This document shows positions 1 through 11,904 of a stretch of 64,000 nucleotides of DNA, in pieces. A program made the translations under genes and the position numbers. The notes beneath the pieces were generated by a model. That model saw only the letters and a program-made list of their open reading frames with translations. It searched no databases and had not been told where the DNA came from. This stretch comes from Trigonopsis variabilis. Its lineage: Eukaryota > Ascomycota > Trigonopsidomycetes > Trigonopsidales > Trigonopsidaceae. The stretch covers positions 124,001 through 188,000 of the forward strand of contig PPXM03000005.1 in assembly GCA_003707065.3 (NCBI GenBank). Reading direction: 5' to 3'. The first letter of the stretch is position 1. Every line of letters starts with the position of its first letter.

Positions 1-441
1 TGGGGGTGAAGAAGGGTTACAGGGTCTCTCGCTGGCGAAATCGATCTGTCGCGACCGCTTCCCGTTCATTTCGACATCGATTCCAAAAGTTCTTGACTAT
101 CCTCTAAACACTGGTGTTGCTGGTCAGTTTACTATGATTTTCAACCGGGCGGCCTACTCTGGAATGCGCGACGCCTTTTCCTCATTGGTGAACTTGGCGA
201 AATATCCGCGCTGATAAAGTGGTGCCAGTCCGGCGGGCGAGAATGACATCGACCGTTCTGGAATGTACGGCTGAAGGGGCTGCCAGGAAGGGTGGGGACG
301 ATGGGGTCAAGGGACGAAACTTGATGGGGTGAGTGATTGACGCAGCCGCACGGTCAGGAGAAAAGTTTGCATCACCAGAGGGAAACGCGGGAAAAATACG
401 GAAAAAAGGAGACAAGATTGACGGATCTGTAATATTAAAAA
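1..441. other. Window edge, no supported gene
   Basis: Downstream of the DPP3 stop codon. Short open frames occur on both strands, but none has a recognisable product. I see nothing I can support here. Confidence 0.5.
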
Positions 442-2629
442 TTAAACATCACGTTCAGCAAAGGATTGGATCATGCCTTGAGGAGTCAAGGAGTAGGCCT
501 TCACAGAGACATCATTTTCAGAGGCAAAAGTATTGACCTGGAGGAGCTGCCTCCTGGGAAGTTTGCGCTTAAGCACGATGTCCCGGAAAGCAGCCAATTC
601 GGGAGTGACAGTTGTCATTTCCGTGTAAAATTCAGAGCCGTTCTTAAAGTCAGCTGTGGATTTGAAAATATGGAGCTTTTCTAGATAGCGGCCCACCGCA
701 CGCCGACCGTGGGACAAAATTTTTGATCGATCGAGGCGGATCTCTAAATCGGAGAAGTCAGGTTCGGAGTAATGTAGATCGACGAAGTCATCTCCAGCTT
801 GGAGGAAACACTTGAGAATAGAAAAGCGGGCTTGCATGTGTGGTTGGCCCCACTTCTTAGTGGCAGGATCCCAAAATTCGAGGGCAGATAAGCCAGCGTG
901 AGCCATCTGGAGATAAGAAATGTAGATGACATCAGGCACAGTTTGGTCACTAGATTTTTGGGGCACGTTGAAGATCTCGAGCACACGAGGATCGGGACAG
1001 AGATACATAGCTACTGTCTCTGCTCGGCACTCTTCATAGGATCCAGCCATAGAACCAAAGACACTTCCCCATGTCTCTCCAGGGCGATAATATGTGCTCA
1101 CCGGCTTGTTGGTGATAGGAGAGATTGGAGGATTGGACAAATCGAAATTGAATTTGCCGGGAGCTGTTTCTTGGAGGAGTTTACCGCTGCCATGACCAAG
1201 AAGTTCATGAAGCCCAACTTGGATCTCAAACGCCTCGGTCTTTAGAGACAGATAGAGGGCCATGTCCTTATCGCAAATGAAGGGGATCTTGCGATCAGGG
1301 GTTTTGGCTGATAGGACATTACCTAATGAGACATTCTTGAAACCTAGAGTTTGCCGGATATCATCATAATTTGGGATATTTATACCTGCAGGCACACCAG
1401 AGCCGGCAAAAGTCAAGACTTCTAAAGAGGTGAAATCAGGAGGGGTAAAGACATCCTTTTCAAAGTCTTTTGACCACGGAAGTTGCTGGATGAATTGCCG
1501 CGCAGATTCGACTAAATTGCCAAAGGCTTTCGTACGGTCCTTATTGACAACAGCGACTAGGCCTTCCCATTCGCCTCTAATCCCGGCTGGATCTCTGTAT
1601 GTTTCGATGAATCCGATGTTGGTCTCAACTGCAGGACCTATATCTCTGATCCATTGACGCTGGGACTCCTTGTGGCTTTCTAACGAGCCTGTGAAAAATG
1701 AGTCATAATAAGCATCGAGCATTTTTTCCTGAATCTCATTGGCAGAGTATTGTTTGGCAAGCTGGATTTCTTTCGATATAAGTCCCATCTCTCGGTGGTG
1801 GTCGCCGTATTTAAGTTCGATCTTTCCACCATCAGGCAGAGTATATGTAGGGCCATCTTTGACTTCTGCAGATGAAATCCAGAGCTCGTAGGATGATGCT
1901 GAAGTTTTGAACAATCTTGTATTTTCAGGATATATGTTCTTCGACGATAAGAAGGATTGTATTGCTTCATTCTCGGCCTTCGTCACAGTTCCTTTATAGT
2001 ATCCAGTAATATGGCCTTTTTCTGGCCATCCTAGAAGCGTTATGGCTTGTGGGGATACCGAATATATGGGCTGTCCCACAGATTTGAATAGTTCTAAGGC
2101 TTTGGGTGATACTGAACTGATTTTCTCAAAGTCGGCATAATCCACACGAGGGATGAATTTAATATCGCCAAAGCTCTGATGTGTTAGAATCTATGTATGT
2201 ATAGGTCAAAGAGATTTCACAGGTAATGCCAGAGATAGAAGGCCTCAGAGGATATATTATGAATAGAAATTCATAATTAGGCAACAGCTAGCAGATTCCA
2301 CTAAGACAAACTTCATCACGTACCTTGTAATTGCCCAAATTTGATAGCACCTGGCTAGCATATTCGAGATATGACTTGATGGCCTTCTCAGAGACTCGTG
2401 CTTCCAATTTCCCATAGTCTCCTTCTAACTGTTTGTGGATCGCAAGAATTAGATCAAAAATCGACTCAGATTCTGGAGAAACTTGACGGAGGACTATTCT
2501 TGTTCCGTAGTGAGCAGCCTTCGAGAAATGATGCGCATAAAGCTTCTGTTTGGACGTCAATTGTTTGAATTGACTTTCAATTTCAAGTAAAGCAATGGGA
2601 GCGTCGGAGTCAGCGTAGTAATCAGTCAT
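442..2629 (-). CDS. DPP3: Dipeptidyl peptidase III (zinc peptidase M49)
   Basis: Cytosolic metallopeptidase that removes dipeptides from the N terminus of short peptides. There are two exons, 2629-2324 and 2175-442, joined in phase 0 over a 148-nt intron with GTACGT at its 5' end and CAG at its 3' end, giving 679 aa. The family zinc motif HELLGH is at about residues 425-430, and EECRAE, carrying the third zinc ligand, at about 483-488. The text around both motifs follows yeast Dpp3 closely over the whole length, so the enzyme looks intact. I chose the ATG at 2629 because the sequence after it matches the yeast N terminus. An in-frame ATG at 2743 would add 38 residues rich in Arg and Ser, which could be a mitochondrial leader. 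Confidence 0.95.
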
Positions 2630-3192
2630 GGCGTTTGTGGAGAGATTCTGATGCGATGGGCAGAAATACAAAGGGCAACGGTATCGAAGCCACTCGTATC
2701 GATGTACCGAGAAAAGACTGCTTCGAACAGACCGAAGCATCAAAAAAAGAGCTTAGATAAAGAGTAAGATTAATACTATAAAAGCGCCAGTCCTTCTGTA
2801 AGCATCAAAGGGTAGTCCAAATGACAAAAGGGTTCCTTCAGTGTTGTATAGAAGGAAAGCAAGACAGGAAGGGTACGGGTTAAGAGTAGTTAGAAAGGGC
2901 GCTACACCATCCTAGTGAGGGAATGTCATAGGAAGAACATATGGCACAGATAGAATATTTTACTTCAAATGCACTTTGATTTTGTGCATTCAGCGGAATA
3001 ATAGAAGGCCTACAAAGCCCATGTGAATAATTATCAACAACATTACTCCACTGCCTTCTCTCTGTTAACTGCAGCTGCCAGCTGGGCGCTGCTGGCGACG
3101 TGCACGTGACGACGCGGCACCACTTGGATACCGTTCTGTAAAGCGTATCGATAGCTTATATTTACTCGACTATTATATACGTTACTTTTATC
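2630..3192. promoter_or_regulatory. Divergent promoter region DPP3 / PH-like gene
   Basis: This gap of about 560 nt lies between two divergently read genes. It holds a perfect CACGTG (E-box/CPF1-type site) at 3103-3108, about 85 nt upstream of the proposed start of the plus-strand gene. No RNA gene or repeat was seen. Confidence 0.45.
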
Positions 3193-5917
3193 ATGTCGCA
3201 ATCTGATGGCATTAACCACATTTCTTATATAGACGAATCTATAACTTCGCATTCTTTCCCGTGAGTACTTGCCCTTGCACCAATCTGATTCTAGGTTTCT
3301 CACCAAGCATAAGTCTCGCAAACCGAATAGTACAAGTGATAAGCAAGGCTGCGAATATGATAGTACATTTAAAAAGCCAGTCAAACCGCCATTTGATGAT
3401 GGAGAACGCAAAGGTCGTCTCCCGGTTATAATCAAGAAGAAGCTGAGTCTATCAAACTTGGGATCGTTGAAGTCAAATTCTTTGCTCAGACGGAAATCAA
3501 ATATAGTGGACACTAGATCATATGGTTATCGACGTCTTTCTGGCTCTAAACGTCGACCTTTTCAGTCGGCGTCGCCTGCAACTGACTCAAATTCGAATAT
3601 CTCGGATCGCCCCTCGTTGCCTCAACCTAATAGGTTTAAGAGAACTAATATGTTTCAGGCAGGCCGCGCACTTGACTATCCATGTCCAAGTCAAGTTATA
3701 TCAGGCACCCCCGGTGACCTTCGACCAAACTGTCTCACTGAACCTAGTTTACTACATTCCTTATCTACATTCCTTATACCCAGTAGATTTTCTTCCAACT
3801 CCTGTCACTCCTTGGATGTGGCATATGGTGACAGTTTGTTAATAAGGCTGGCCCCAACCAAGCCTCGTGCTTCTGATATCAAACCTCCTAATACCAAATT
3901 CGGCTCTCCTGCAAGGAAAAGATCGCTCTTTGCTTCTTACACAGCTTCCGGCAGAAATAATAACCAAAATAGCAGATCGCAAAAGCAACGATTTGCAGTT
4001 GGTGCCGCTGACAGAATGAATAATCAAGCTTACCCCGTCGATGCCCGGTCTGGACAGGCTATTCCATGCCATTATACCACTGATTTGTCTAGCTTTGAAC
4101 CTTTGACCGATGAACTACACCCAGACGTTGAATCATACCCTAATGGGCTCGTCGATGTCTTGACTGGGACTACCGCTCCCGAAAGTGTGCCGATATTGAC
4201 CAATCATAGTCCGTGTAAGCCACCTAAAAAAGAAACCAAGGCAGCTAGAAGAAGAGTATCCATTGTAATGGTCAAAGGCCCCGGTAAAAATGACTTTCAG
4301 ACTGCCATTGATACAAGATTTCCTTGCATTGCATACTTACCTTCCCAAGGGCCTGGCAGACGTGCACAGATACCACCTCACTTTTCTTCACAGCTGATAA
4401 AAGCCCACAGCACATCAATGAGACAAGATGAGGATACTGATGAGTTAATCATGGCTGTGTGGAAAGAGAATTTGCGCCAATTTACCAGATCAGAGAATGA
4501 ATATTGTCAGTGGCTTAACACCAAGGTTCAAAGTTATGCCAAACGAAACTCAAGTGTATCAGAAATACCCATGCTTGAAGTAATTGACGGCCTCAAGTCA
4601 TTCTCGAAAGGGGAAAGTGAATTTATTAATTTGCTGACATGCGCATTCCCGTGGTTAAGTGCAGAAGTGAATCCCCCCGATTTATTGCCATTCCAAGATC
4701 CCGCGATTTCAGATAGTTTTGCTTCGGACGCCTTTGTCTCACTCGGTCTGAGGAGCTCCAACACATCAGAGATCAGTTCTGTGGATGAAGAAGAAAACTT
4801 TATCGACCCTCTTTGCGACTTATGGCTCAAAAAAATGAACTTCTTTGAAAACTCGATGAAAGGAGGATACGACTATGATCTGTTAATTGACATTCTCAAG
4901 AGAGCCCTCTCTAACGACAAAGGAACGACTAATGACATGAAGTATCAAAGCTGCCATGAACGAGCCACACGATTCGTTGCATTTATCAGGAATCTATGCC
5001 AAGTTGTTGCACATATGACTGGTGTGGTTAAAAACGACCGCTATTCGAATCTGTTGAGCTGTCTCGAGAGCCTGAAAGTTACGCTCGAGCAGAAAACGAC
5101 CAAAGGACAGGTCGAGAAAGAAATTGACCGAGTGACTGGAATAATTTATGAACAACTGAAGTCAGCTGAAGTAGAAATTAAGCCATGGCTTCTTGGACGA
5201 TGCTTTGGTATGGAAGAGACCACTGTTATATGGAATGAGGGCGCAAGACAAGTGATCATATCACAGCACATGGGGGTATTACTATTTCAGTCTTATATAC
5301 TATTGGTGAGCCTTGAGACGAAGAAGCAACTCAAGGTCCGCTGTATCATCCCTTTGGCAGCATGTTCGCTAGATCAAAGCGAGCCCCAGGCTGGAATGAG
5401 AGTTACCGGACAACCATCCCTCAAAATTGCCTTTACAAAAGATTCTCGTCTATATGAAATCGCGCTGGTTACTGAAACCAGTCAGCGACGGGATGAATGG
5501 ATCCAAAAACTAGAGTTATGCAGCAAAGTATGTCGTCACGCCAATTTTCAAAGTGATGCGACCTCATGCGGCCGTGTTGGTTTCCTTTGCCAGCTCATTG
5601 AGGGACAAGGGCCATCCTCCAAATTGCGGCCCTCGATACAGGATGTAACACCTCACGTGTCATGGATAGTCGTTGAACGGTTTAGCCAGCCATTGACTCG
5701 TCGCCAATTGAAGGACCTGAGAAGACTCGCTGGTACCAAGAATGGGGCCCGGTGTCAACTTTTTCTGGTTAAGATCAAAGCCAGAGACCATGCACGAGCC
5801 TTACAGGCTATACGAGACGTTGAATTGATACTGGCACCAGATCAATTGCGTCAATTGATGGAATACGAGGCAAAGGAAGAAATTGGAGATACAACTCAAT
5901 GTATATTTAGATGCTAA
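3193..5917 (+). CDS. Large protein with a C-terminal PH-like domain, possibly RhoGEF-like
   Basis: Two exons, 3193-3260 and 3295-5917, are proposed, joined over a 34-nt intron (GTGAGT...CTAG, CTGAT branch-like motif) to give 896 aa. The main frame has no early ATG of its own, whereas the ATG at 3193 joins in frame, so I chose it. The first 430 residues are basic, Ser/Pro-rich and low in structure. The middle part is helical. Residues of roughly 670-770 alternate beta-strand-like segments and end in a helix with a conserved-looking Trp (RRDEWIQKLELC), which is how PH domains end. The helical part before it could be a degenerate DH domain, which would make this a Rho guanine-nucleotide exchange factor. 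That is inference, and I do not recognise the family. Confidence 0.6.
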
Positions 5918-5933
5918 GGATACATGAATGCAA

Positions 5934-6284
5934 TTAATGCCCATTGGCGTCATTAGTGGAGGTCCACTCCTTTTTATCCAAATTATGGCGTTCTTTTCGA
6001 TCAGTAGACACTTCGCCTTCGGCGTGACCCTCTTTCAGGATAACTGCTGCAGCAGTATTGATATCTGACGAACCAAATTCATTCTCAAGTTCTTGGTGGG
6101 AAGCGGCCTCTAAAACACCTTGGGCGCCCTGTTTGTGCGAGACAAAGATCTTGTCGAGGGCAAGAACGTCTCTAGCTTTGAGACCACCGTGGCCAGCACG
6201 GAACTTGTGTAGAGGAGCATCAGGGGTGACAAAGACGATGTAGTCGTCCTCCTTTCCTTTGTAAAAAATTTTGATATCCGACAT
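5934..6284 (-). CDS. RTC3: Rtc3-like protein with SBDS N-terminal (FYSH) fold
   Basis: This 116-aa single-exon protein resembles yeast Rtc3/Yhr087w, a stress-responsive one-domain relative of the ribosome maturation factor SBDS. The start (FYKGKEDDYIVFV), the middle (GAQGVLEAASHQELENEFGS) and the INTAAAVILKEG helix follow the yeast protein in order. The last 25 residues are charged and divergent. Family members bind RNA or act in RNA metabolism; the exact job is uncertain. The gene ends only 16 nt from the stop of the convergent PH-like gene. A perfect TGACGTCA site lies 48-55 nt upstream of its ATG. Confidence 0.88.
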   Translation of the reverse strand: MSDIKIFYKGKEDDYIVFVTPDAPLHKFRAGHGGLKARDVLALDKIFVSHKQGAQGVLEAASHQELENEFGSSDINTAAAVILKEGHAEGEVSTDRKERHNLDKKEWTSTNDANGH

Positions 6285-6331
6285 TATTGGTGATCGTGAG
6301 GGGCCAAGGTGGATTATATAGTCTCAGACGG

Positions 6332-6339
6332 TGACGTCA
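6332..6339. promoter_or_regulatory. CRE/ATF palindrome upstream of RTC3
   Basis: A perfect TGACGTCA palindrome about 50 nt upstream of the RTC3 start, next to a TATATA stretch near 6316. In fungi such sites are bound by bZIP factors of the Atf1/Sko1 type under stress. Occupancy here is inference. Confidence 0.45.
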
Positions 6340-6706
6340 TTCATGGTCTGATGGCAATGACTCGGTGTAGATAATTGTCAGAAGAATTCGGAAGAAAAAC
6401 GAAGCCGAATAGGATGGATAGTTGAAATACAGATAATTGTGGACCTCTTTCGAAGAGGAGTATGGAATGTACAGTGTGGTGGCTTGTAAGGCTACGAGAG
6501 GATGGTCGAGACGTCAATTGAGGGAGATGATGTGGAGGATCCGACATTGAGTCAAGCGTATCTAGAAAGGGAAGTCTCAAAAGTAGAAAGGGCGGCCAGT
6601 AAGGACTGTCAAACTAGAAAGGGATCTTGTAGTGAGGGGCCCCACCTGGGGAGTTTGTAGCAACCGTACCCATACAGAACGGCGCAGAGAGCGAGGTCCA
6701 GGACAC

Positions 6707-7438
6707 ATGGGCTTGCGAGAGAAATGGCAGAATCTGAAGCGACAAGAAGACGAGGACGAGGACGGGGAAAGAAAGGAGACAGAGGAGGAAATAAAGACGA
6801 CGTCTCAGGAAGTTACCAATCCTCCTCTTATCCCGTTGACGTTATCAGGGTATAATCCCAAAACCAAGAGCCGGCTGATGAGCGATGAGCTGGCGAGCCA
6901 AATCCGGGATTTGATTCCGGTTAGAATGCAAGTCTATGACGAATGGAAGTTGATCTATAGTTTGGAACAACATGGAGCGTCGCTGCATACCTTGTATGGA
7001 CAAGCGTCGCTAGCAGTGTCAGGGGGACAGTCGAGTAGTTGGGACTCGTATCCCACTAATAATCCCAAAGGCTGGATTCTTGTTGTAAGTGATACTAGTG
7101 GGAATGTGTTTGGAGCATATTTGAATGAAGTCCCACGGCCGAATCCTGATCGGCGGTATCATGGGAATGGTGAATGTTTTCTATGGAGAACGGAACCGAT
7201 AAAGGACGACTTTAGATTCTACGCCTATGGATACACTGGAGAAAACGATTATATGATCCTATGTATGCCCGATTTCTTATCTCTGGGAGGAGGAGATGGG
7301 CGATATGGACTATGGCTGGATCACGATCTTAACAAAGGAGTCTCACAACGGTGTCTAACATTTGGCAATGACCCTCTAAGTGGGCAAGGAGAAGGGTTTG
7401 GTATTTATAATGTCGAGTTATGGCTTGTGTCTAGGTAA
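6707..7438 (+). CDS. OXR1: TLDc domain protein (OXR1-like)
   Basis: A 243-aa protein with a TLDc domain covering about residues 60-242. The opening LMSDELASQIRDLIP, then W..IYS.EQHG.S..TLY, the central VFGAYLNEVPRP and FLWRT segments, and the closing GFGIYNVELW are typical of OXR1/TLD proteins. Family members protect against oxidative damage, and several bind and regulate the V-ATPase. The N-terminal 50 residues are acidic and lysine-rich and probably unstructured. I start at the ATG at 6707; the frame is open further upstream but has no other ATG. The gene is read away from RTC3. Confidence 0.9.
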   Translation: MGLREKWQNLKRQEDEDEDGERKETEEEIKTTSQEVTNPPLIPLTLSGYNPKTKSRLMSDELASQIRDLIPVRMQVYDEWKLIYSLEQHGASLHTLYGQASLAVSGGQSSSWDSYPTNNPKGWILVVSDTSGNVFGAYLNEVPRPNPDRRYHGNGECFLWRTEPIKDDFRFYAYGYTGENDYMILCMPDFLSLGGGDGRYGLWLDHDLNKGVSQRCLTFGNDPLSGQGEGFGIYNVELWLVSR

Positions 7439-7828
7439 GGGTATTGGCTGATAACTATTGTGTACGAGTGTCGTAAGATTAATCGTTGTGTCTTGCCCAA
7501 TAGATCATGTATGGCCATCTCAAGTCTCGCGCCACGTCTAGACAATGGTTTGCCTCTGGTAAACGTAATATCACTTTCCTATCTTAATGTCTCCAAGATG
7601 TCTCGACGATTTCGGCATTCTTGGTCAATTGCAACATATTGCTCAGGCTCATTCATTCAGAGTTCCTATATATGGTCGTAGCAGCTCTAATTTGGTTCCA
7701 GCAAGAGCAAGCTGGCAAAGATGGAACACCATAGTCGGTGCGTGGCAGTGTCGCGCTCCGCGTTGGGTCGGTTTCGCGACTCCAGGTCGAAGACAACTCC
7801 AGTTGCCACGCAAACTTTGCAACAAAGA
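7439..7828. other. Intergenic region between OXR1-like and exportin genes
   Basis: Tandem-gene spacer of about 390 nt. Only short overlapping open frames without recognisable content were seen. It presumably holds the OXR1 terminator and the exportin promoter. Confidence 0.4.
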
Positions 7829-10800
7829 ATGAACGATGCCGACGTTGGGCAAATCAGGCAGGCGTTGGATAAGGTCTATGATCCCAAGACGGATAATACC
7901 AGTCGGTTAGAAGCCCAGGAGGTAAATGATCAATTGAGGGCGAGGCGACTGACAACAGTTTCTGGAGACCATCAAGCAACAAGATCAGGCTCCGTACTAT
8001 GGCTATCTGCTAGCAAATAGCAACCAAGGCCAAGATTACCAGGTTCGACATTACGGATTAATGTTGATAGAAGATTCGATTCGGATGCGGTATCTGTCTT
8101 TGGCGGAGAACGATCGGGCGATGGTGCAAAAGTGGGTAGTTGAGTTATGTCGAGGAGTTAATTACGACTATCCACGATATTATGTTGAGAAATTAGCCGA
8201 GGTATGGGTAGCATTAATAAAAGGGGGGTGGAATAAAAACGACTGGGTGGACATGGATCAAGAATTAAATCAACTGTGGTCAATGAACCCTTATACGATG
8301 GGCCTGTCGCTGGACGTGATGAGGACCTTGCTGGAGGATTTGTTCATGATCGATGATCCGTCAATAAGCCTTCGATCCAAATTTCTTATCAGTCAATGTA
8401 TTGAGATTATAACCCCCAACCAGGTCTTGGATGAAATCTATCAATCCCGAGATGTTTCACTGACTGGGTTGAAAGCTAACGCATCTGGCTGGTTAACCAA
8501 GTGGTGCGAATTACTGTCGTCGTGTCTACCAATGGTCGATAAAAATCAAGATTCATATCTCTTTGCATTGAAATGTCTAATGGTACTCAAGATGTCTTTG
8601 ACATGGCTCGCTCCTTTGGCAATTAGGCAAATGAATTTGATGGACCTGGTCATTCTCGCCTTGGAGTGTTCAATGGTGAAAATCAAGACACTAGCCACCG
8701 ATTGTTTACACATATTGTTCACAAGGAACTTCAACTCAGACGAGGACTTCAATTCAATCATTGGTCCTATCTTCCTCCCTAACGGTATCCAAACGCTTCG
8801 CACCGTCTATACAACGTCACGATTAGACTTGAACGACTTTGATGATGACTGGTACATCTTCATGAAAAAACTGGTGGAAATGGTTGTCGGCCTGGGAGAA
8901 TATCTCAGTATCATCAAAAACAGGCTTCCACAACAAGCTGACTTAGAAGGATATCTGAACCTTGTATTTGAAACTACTCAACACCCTAGCTTGATTCTCT
9001 CTGGCCTTTCTCTTTCGTTTTGGTGTTCAATTCTTAGAATCGAGTCACTGGCTCAAAAAGAACCGATCCAGAAATTGCTTCCGGCGATGATCGAGTTAGC
9101 TCTTAGTAGGTTAATCAGGTACGAAGATCTAGATGAAGATAGCCCAAGTAAAGAGTTCCTGGCCCTGGATTTTGATGCGAAACCTGAGGAATTATCATTT
9201 CTGGGTAACTATCGGCATTTTATTGAAGATCTGGCTCGTTTAGCGGTCTGTCAGATTCCTCTTCAAGCGGCGACCTGGGCAAGAGGCCATATGAGAGATT
9301 TCTTCTCATACTGGTCAGGCTGGCAGGCCAAATCTCCCGCGGACTTTCTGGAAAAGAACGATAAGGGATATATATACGCCACAGCCGAGTTGCTTCTAGT
9401 TACGTGCACCCTCAATGGAATCAATCGGTGGAAAGCATGGTATGACGGTCCCGATAAGACTGAGAAGATGAATGCATTGAATGAATTTATGTCCTCGTGG
9501 TGTGATGCCTTAATTGAGATGAATATTACTGAACCCCAGCTTCTCCGGCAGCAGATCCAGATCATTGTCCAGTTTGCTCCCATTTTGGGTGATGGATCTA
9601 TTCCAAGGACTCCTGAATCTTCACAGCAGATGTTTCGAGTCCTGGAAAAAGTCTTCTGTGCTTGCACGTACGAGATACCTACCACTGACGAATTGACAGA
9701 TCGTCAGCGTGATCTCATTCGCGACGTACGTTCATCATCGGCCACCGAGTTGAATCGACTGGCTTATCTTATGCCTGCGGCATTAATGGAGATTTATGGT
9801 GACCTAGAACGAGTAATTGGAACAATGATTGAATCAGGCAAGCTCTTAGAAAATGAAATCGTTTCATTTAAATCTTTTCTCTTGGTTATTTCCCAAATGT
9901 CAGACTGTCCCAATAAGGCAGAATGTTTCTCTTCTGTTGTAGATCCCGTGCTGGGTTCATGGACTGACCAAGAAACGGTTAAAGGGTTAAGCGATTTGGC
10001 TTGGTTCATGGAGCGTGTTGGAATAGTGAAGATTGCTGATTATTTCCGGCAGCGAGGAGTAACCGTTGATACGGACTTGCTGGGCACTCTGATGGATGAC
10101 CAAGGTCGGGCTTTACGAGCCGAACTGAAACATGACTGGTCGGCGGCATTTCCTGTACGAGCGACCAGGATCTTCATTCAGTACAGCATAGCTAAGGTTC
10201 CCAGGAATAGTAAGACTTTCCAGGATTTATTGGCCTTATGGAAACCAAGAGTCCAGTCTATCCTTCCCCACATATTGCAGCTGATCAGTCAAATTCAAGC
10301 ATATCATGACCCTGCAAATTGGCAAGGGTTACCTCTTGAGGTTCAAGCCTTTGTTAAATACAGCTGTGCTGAGCGCTTCTGGCACATGGGTATTAGTTCG
10401 AAGAGTCGAGATGAGTTTGTGGACGATACCATGAAGGCCTCCAAGACTCTCCGAGATTTCGCTGATTCGCTGGCTCACAATCTTCGCTATACTAGAGAAT
10501 ATGCTTTTCTGGCATTGGGGAGCATTGCTCAATTGGATGATACCTTGTACGAGATCCCGGATATTGGCACCAATCTGTTTATGGCGTTAGCAGGAGACTC
10601 AGTGGGAATCACGCTCCATGCGTGGAGACACATGATCAATCTCGTTGTTCGTCCTGTTATCAAGTGGTGTCCAGAGCAGTACATGGTTACGTTTATGCAT
10701 CAATTTCTGCCGCCTTTACTGAATGAACTGGACAGACTGCTGACATCCAAGTGGAATGACATGATCCAAAAGGGATTACAGTTAACGGGACGAGAAGATG

Positions 10801-11540
10801 ATGAGACGTTGAGTGAGGAAATGATGGAAGAGCATCTACTGCGACAGCTGAGCACGGTCGTAGGGAAGCTATTATGTGATTTGGTGTCTCCGTTGACGAT
10901 GTCGACGGATCTGACCAAGCGACCCAAGGATGAACGAGAACAACGATCGCCGGCTCTGCGACAAGTTCTGCTAAATGATGAAATGATTCTTGCACCTTAT
11001 CTTAAACTGGTCCTGCATTTCCTCAACCTCAGCTATACCTTTACTGCCGTTTCAAGTTTCCATATCATGAGAATTATGGCACCTTTAGTGATTGGCAAAA
11101 AAGACGAGATTGATAATTTTATGTGCGACCAAGTGATGAAGAGCTGCGTCGTGATGTTAAGCGACAGAGGCTACAATGAGGTTCGATCAGAAGCGCTGGC
11201 TGTTGTTACCATGATCTATACCCGTCTCATGAAAACCAATCCCGGTCAAGTATACGATGTTCTGCTGCATTCTATTCCTGGTAATAATCACGACTTTATG
11301 ATGGATTTCCAGAAAATGTTGGAGGAGGGGGATTCTTTCAACTCTCAGCGGGGAGCTGTAATGGAGCTATTACTGCGATCAAAAGCAGCCGCGGCTCCCC
11401 AGAGCGAAGAAACCCAGCGGGCTCTAGAAAAAGCTCGACAGAAGCGAGCTGAGCGAGAAAAATGGGTGGTGAAGGTAAAGCGGGAAAAAGTGGAGGATCT
11501 GGATCCGGATGCAATGAATAACCTATTTAATGACAACTAG
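7829..11540 (+). CDS. MSN5: Exportin-5 / Msn5-type karyopherin
   Basis: Nuclear transport receptor of the importin-beta superfamily. It is encoded by exons 7829-7921 and 7959-11540 around a 37-nt intron (GTAAAT...CAACAG, phase 0), giving 1224 aa, the usual length for Msn5/exportin-5. The splice restores the N-terminal importin-beta repeat: RLEAQE joins FLETIKQQ, followed by YGYLLANS and QVRHYGLMLIEDSIRMR, as in exportin-5. The rest is all helical HEAT-like repeats, with a Lys/Arg/Glu-rich tail. Fungal Msn5 exports phosphorylated transcription factors and tRNA with RanGTP; animal exportin-5 exports pre-miRNA. Which cargo applies here cannot be read from sequence. Confidence 0.9.
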
Positions 11541-11904
11541 TGTATATTAGGAATGGTTAGCTAGAGTAATTTATGTGTAGCTTTAGGCTGTTAGCGAGCA
11601 AGAGAGAACATAAATCCACAGGTAATTACAGATTGCTGGGACTTCCAACCGTCTATCACAGTTATTTTATTGTTTCTAGTCACTGTTCATCTCGAAGCTC
11701 ATGTTTCCACAACTGTCCTAGCCAGAAAGCCTGGCTTTTGGGTCTTCCTTGCAGAAAGTGCGAGTTATTATTGAAGATGCACAAAGCTCTCTTTGCTGTG
11801 CTTGAATAGATCCAACAAAGGTCGCAGATACAAAAGAGATAGTGATCTTGGATCCTTGTCTCCAAAAAAGAACGTCTCCAAAAAAGAACCGTCATGTGCC
11901 ACTA
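11541..11904. other. Convergent 3' intergenic region
   Basis: It separates the convergent exportin and membrane-protein genes. Small open frames here have no recognisable content and no other feature was seen. Confidence 0.4.

Noticed and set aside
182-415. 77-codon minus-strand frame at the window edge
   Set aside because: Low-complexity Pro/Ser/Arg content, overlapped by a plus-strand frame, no motif.
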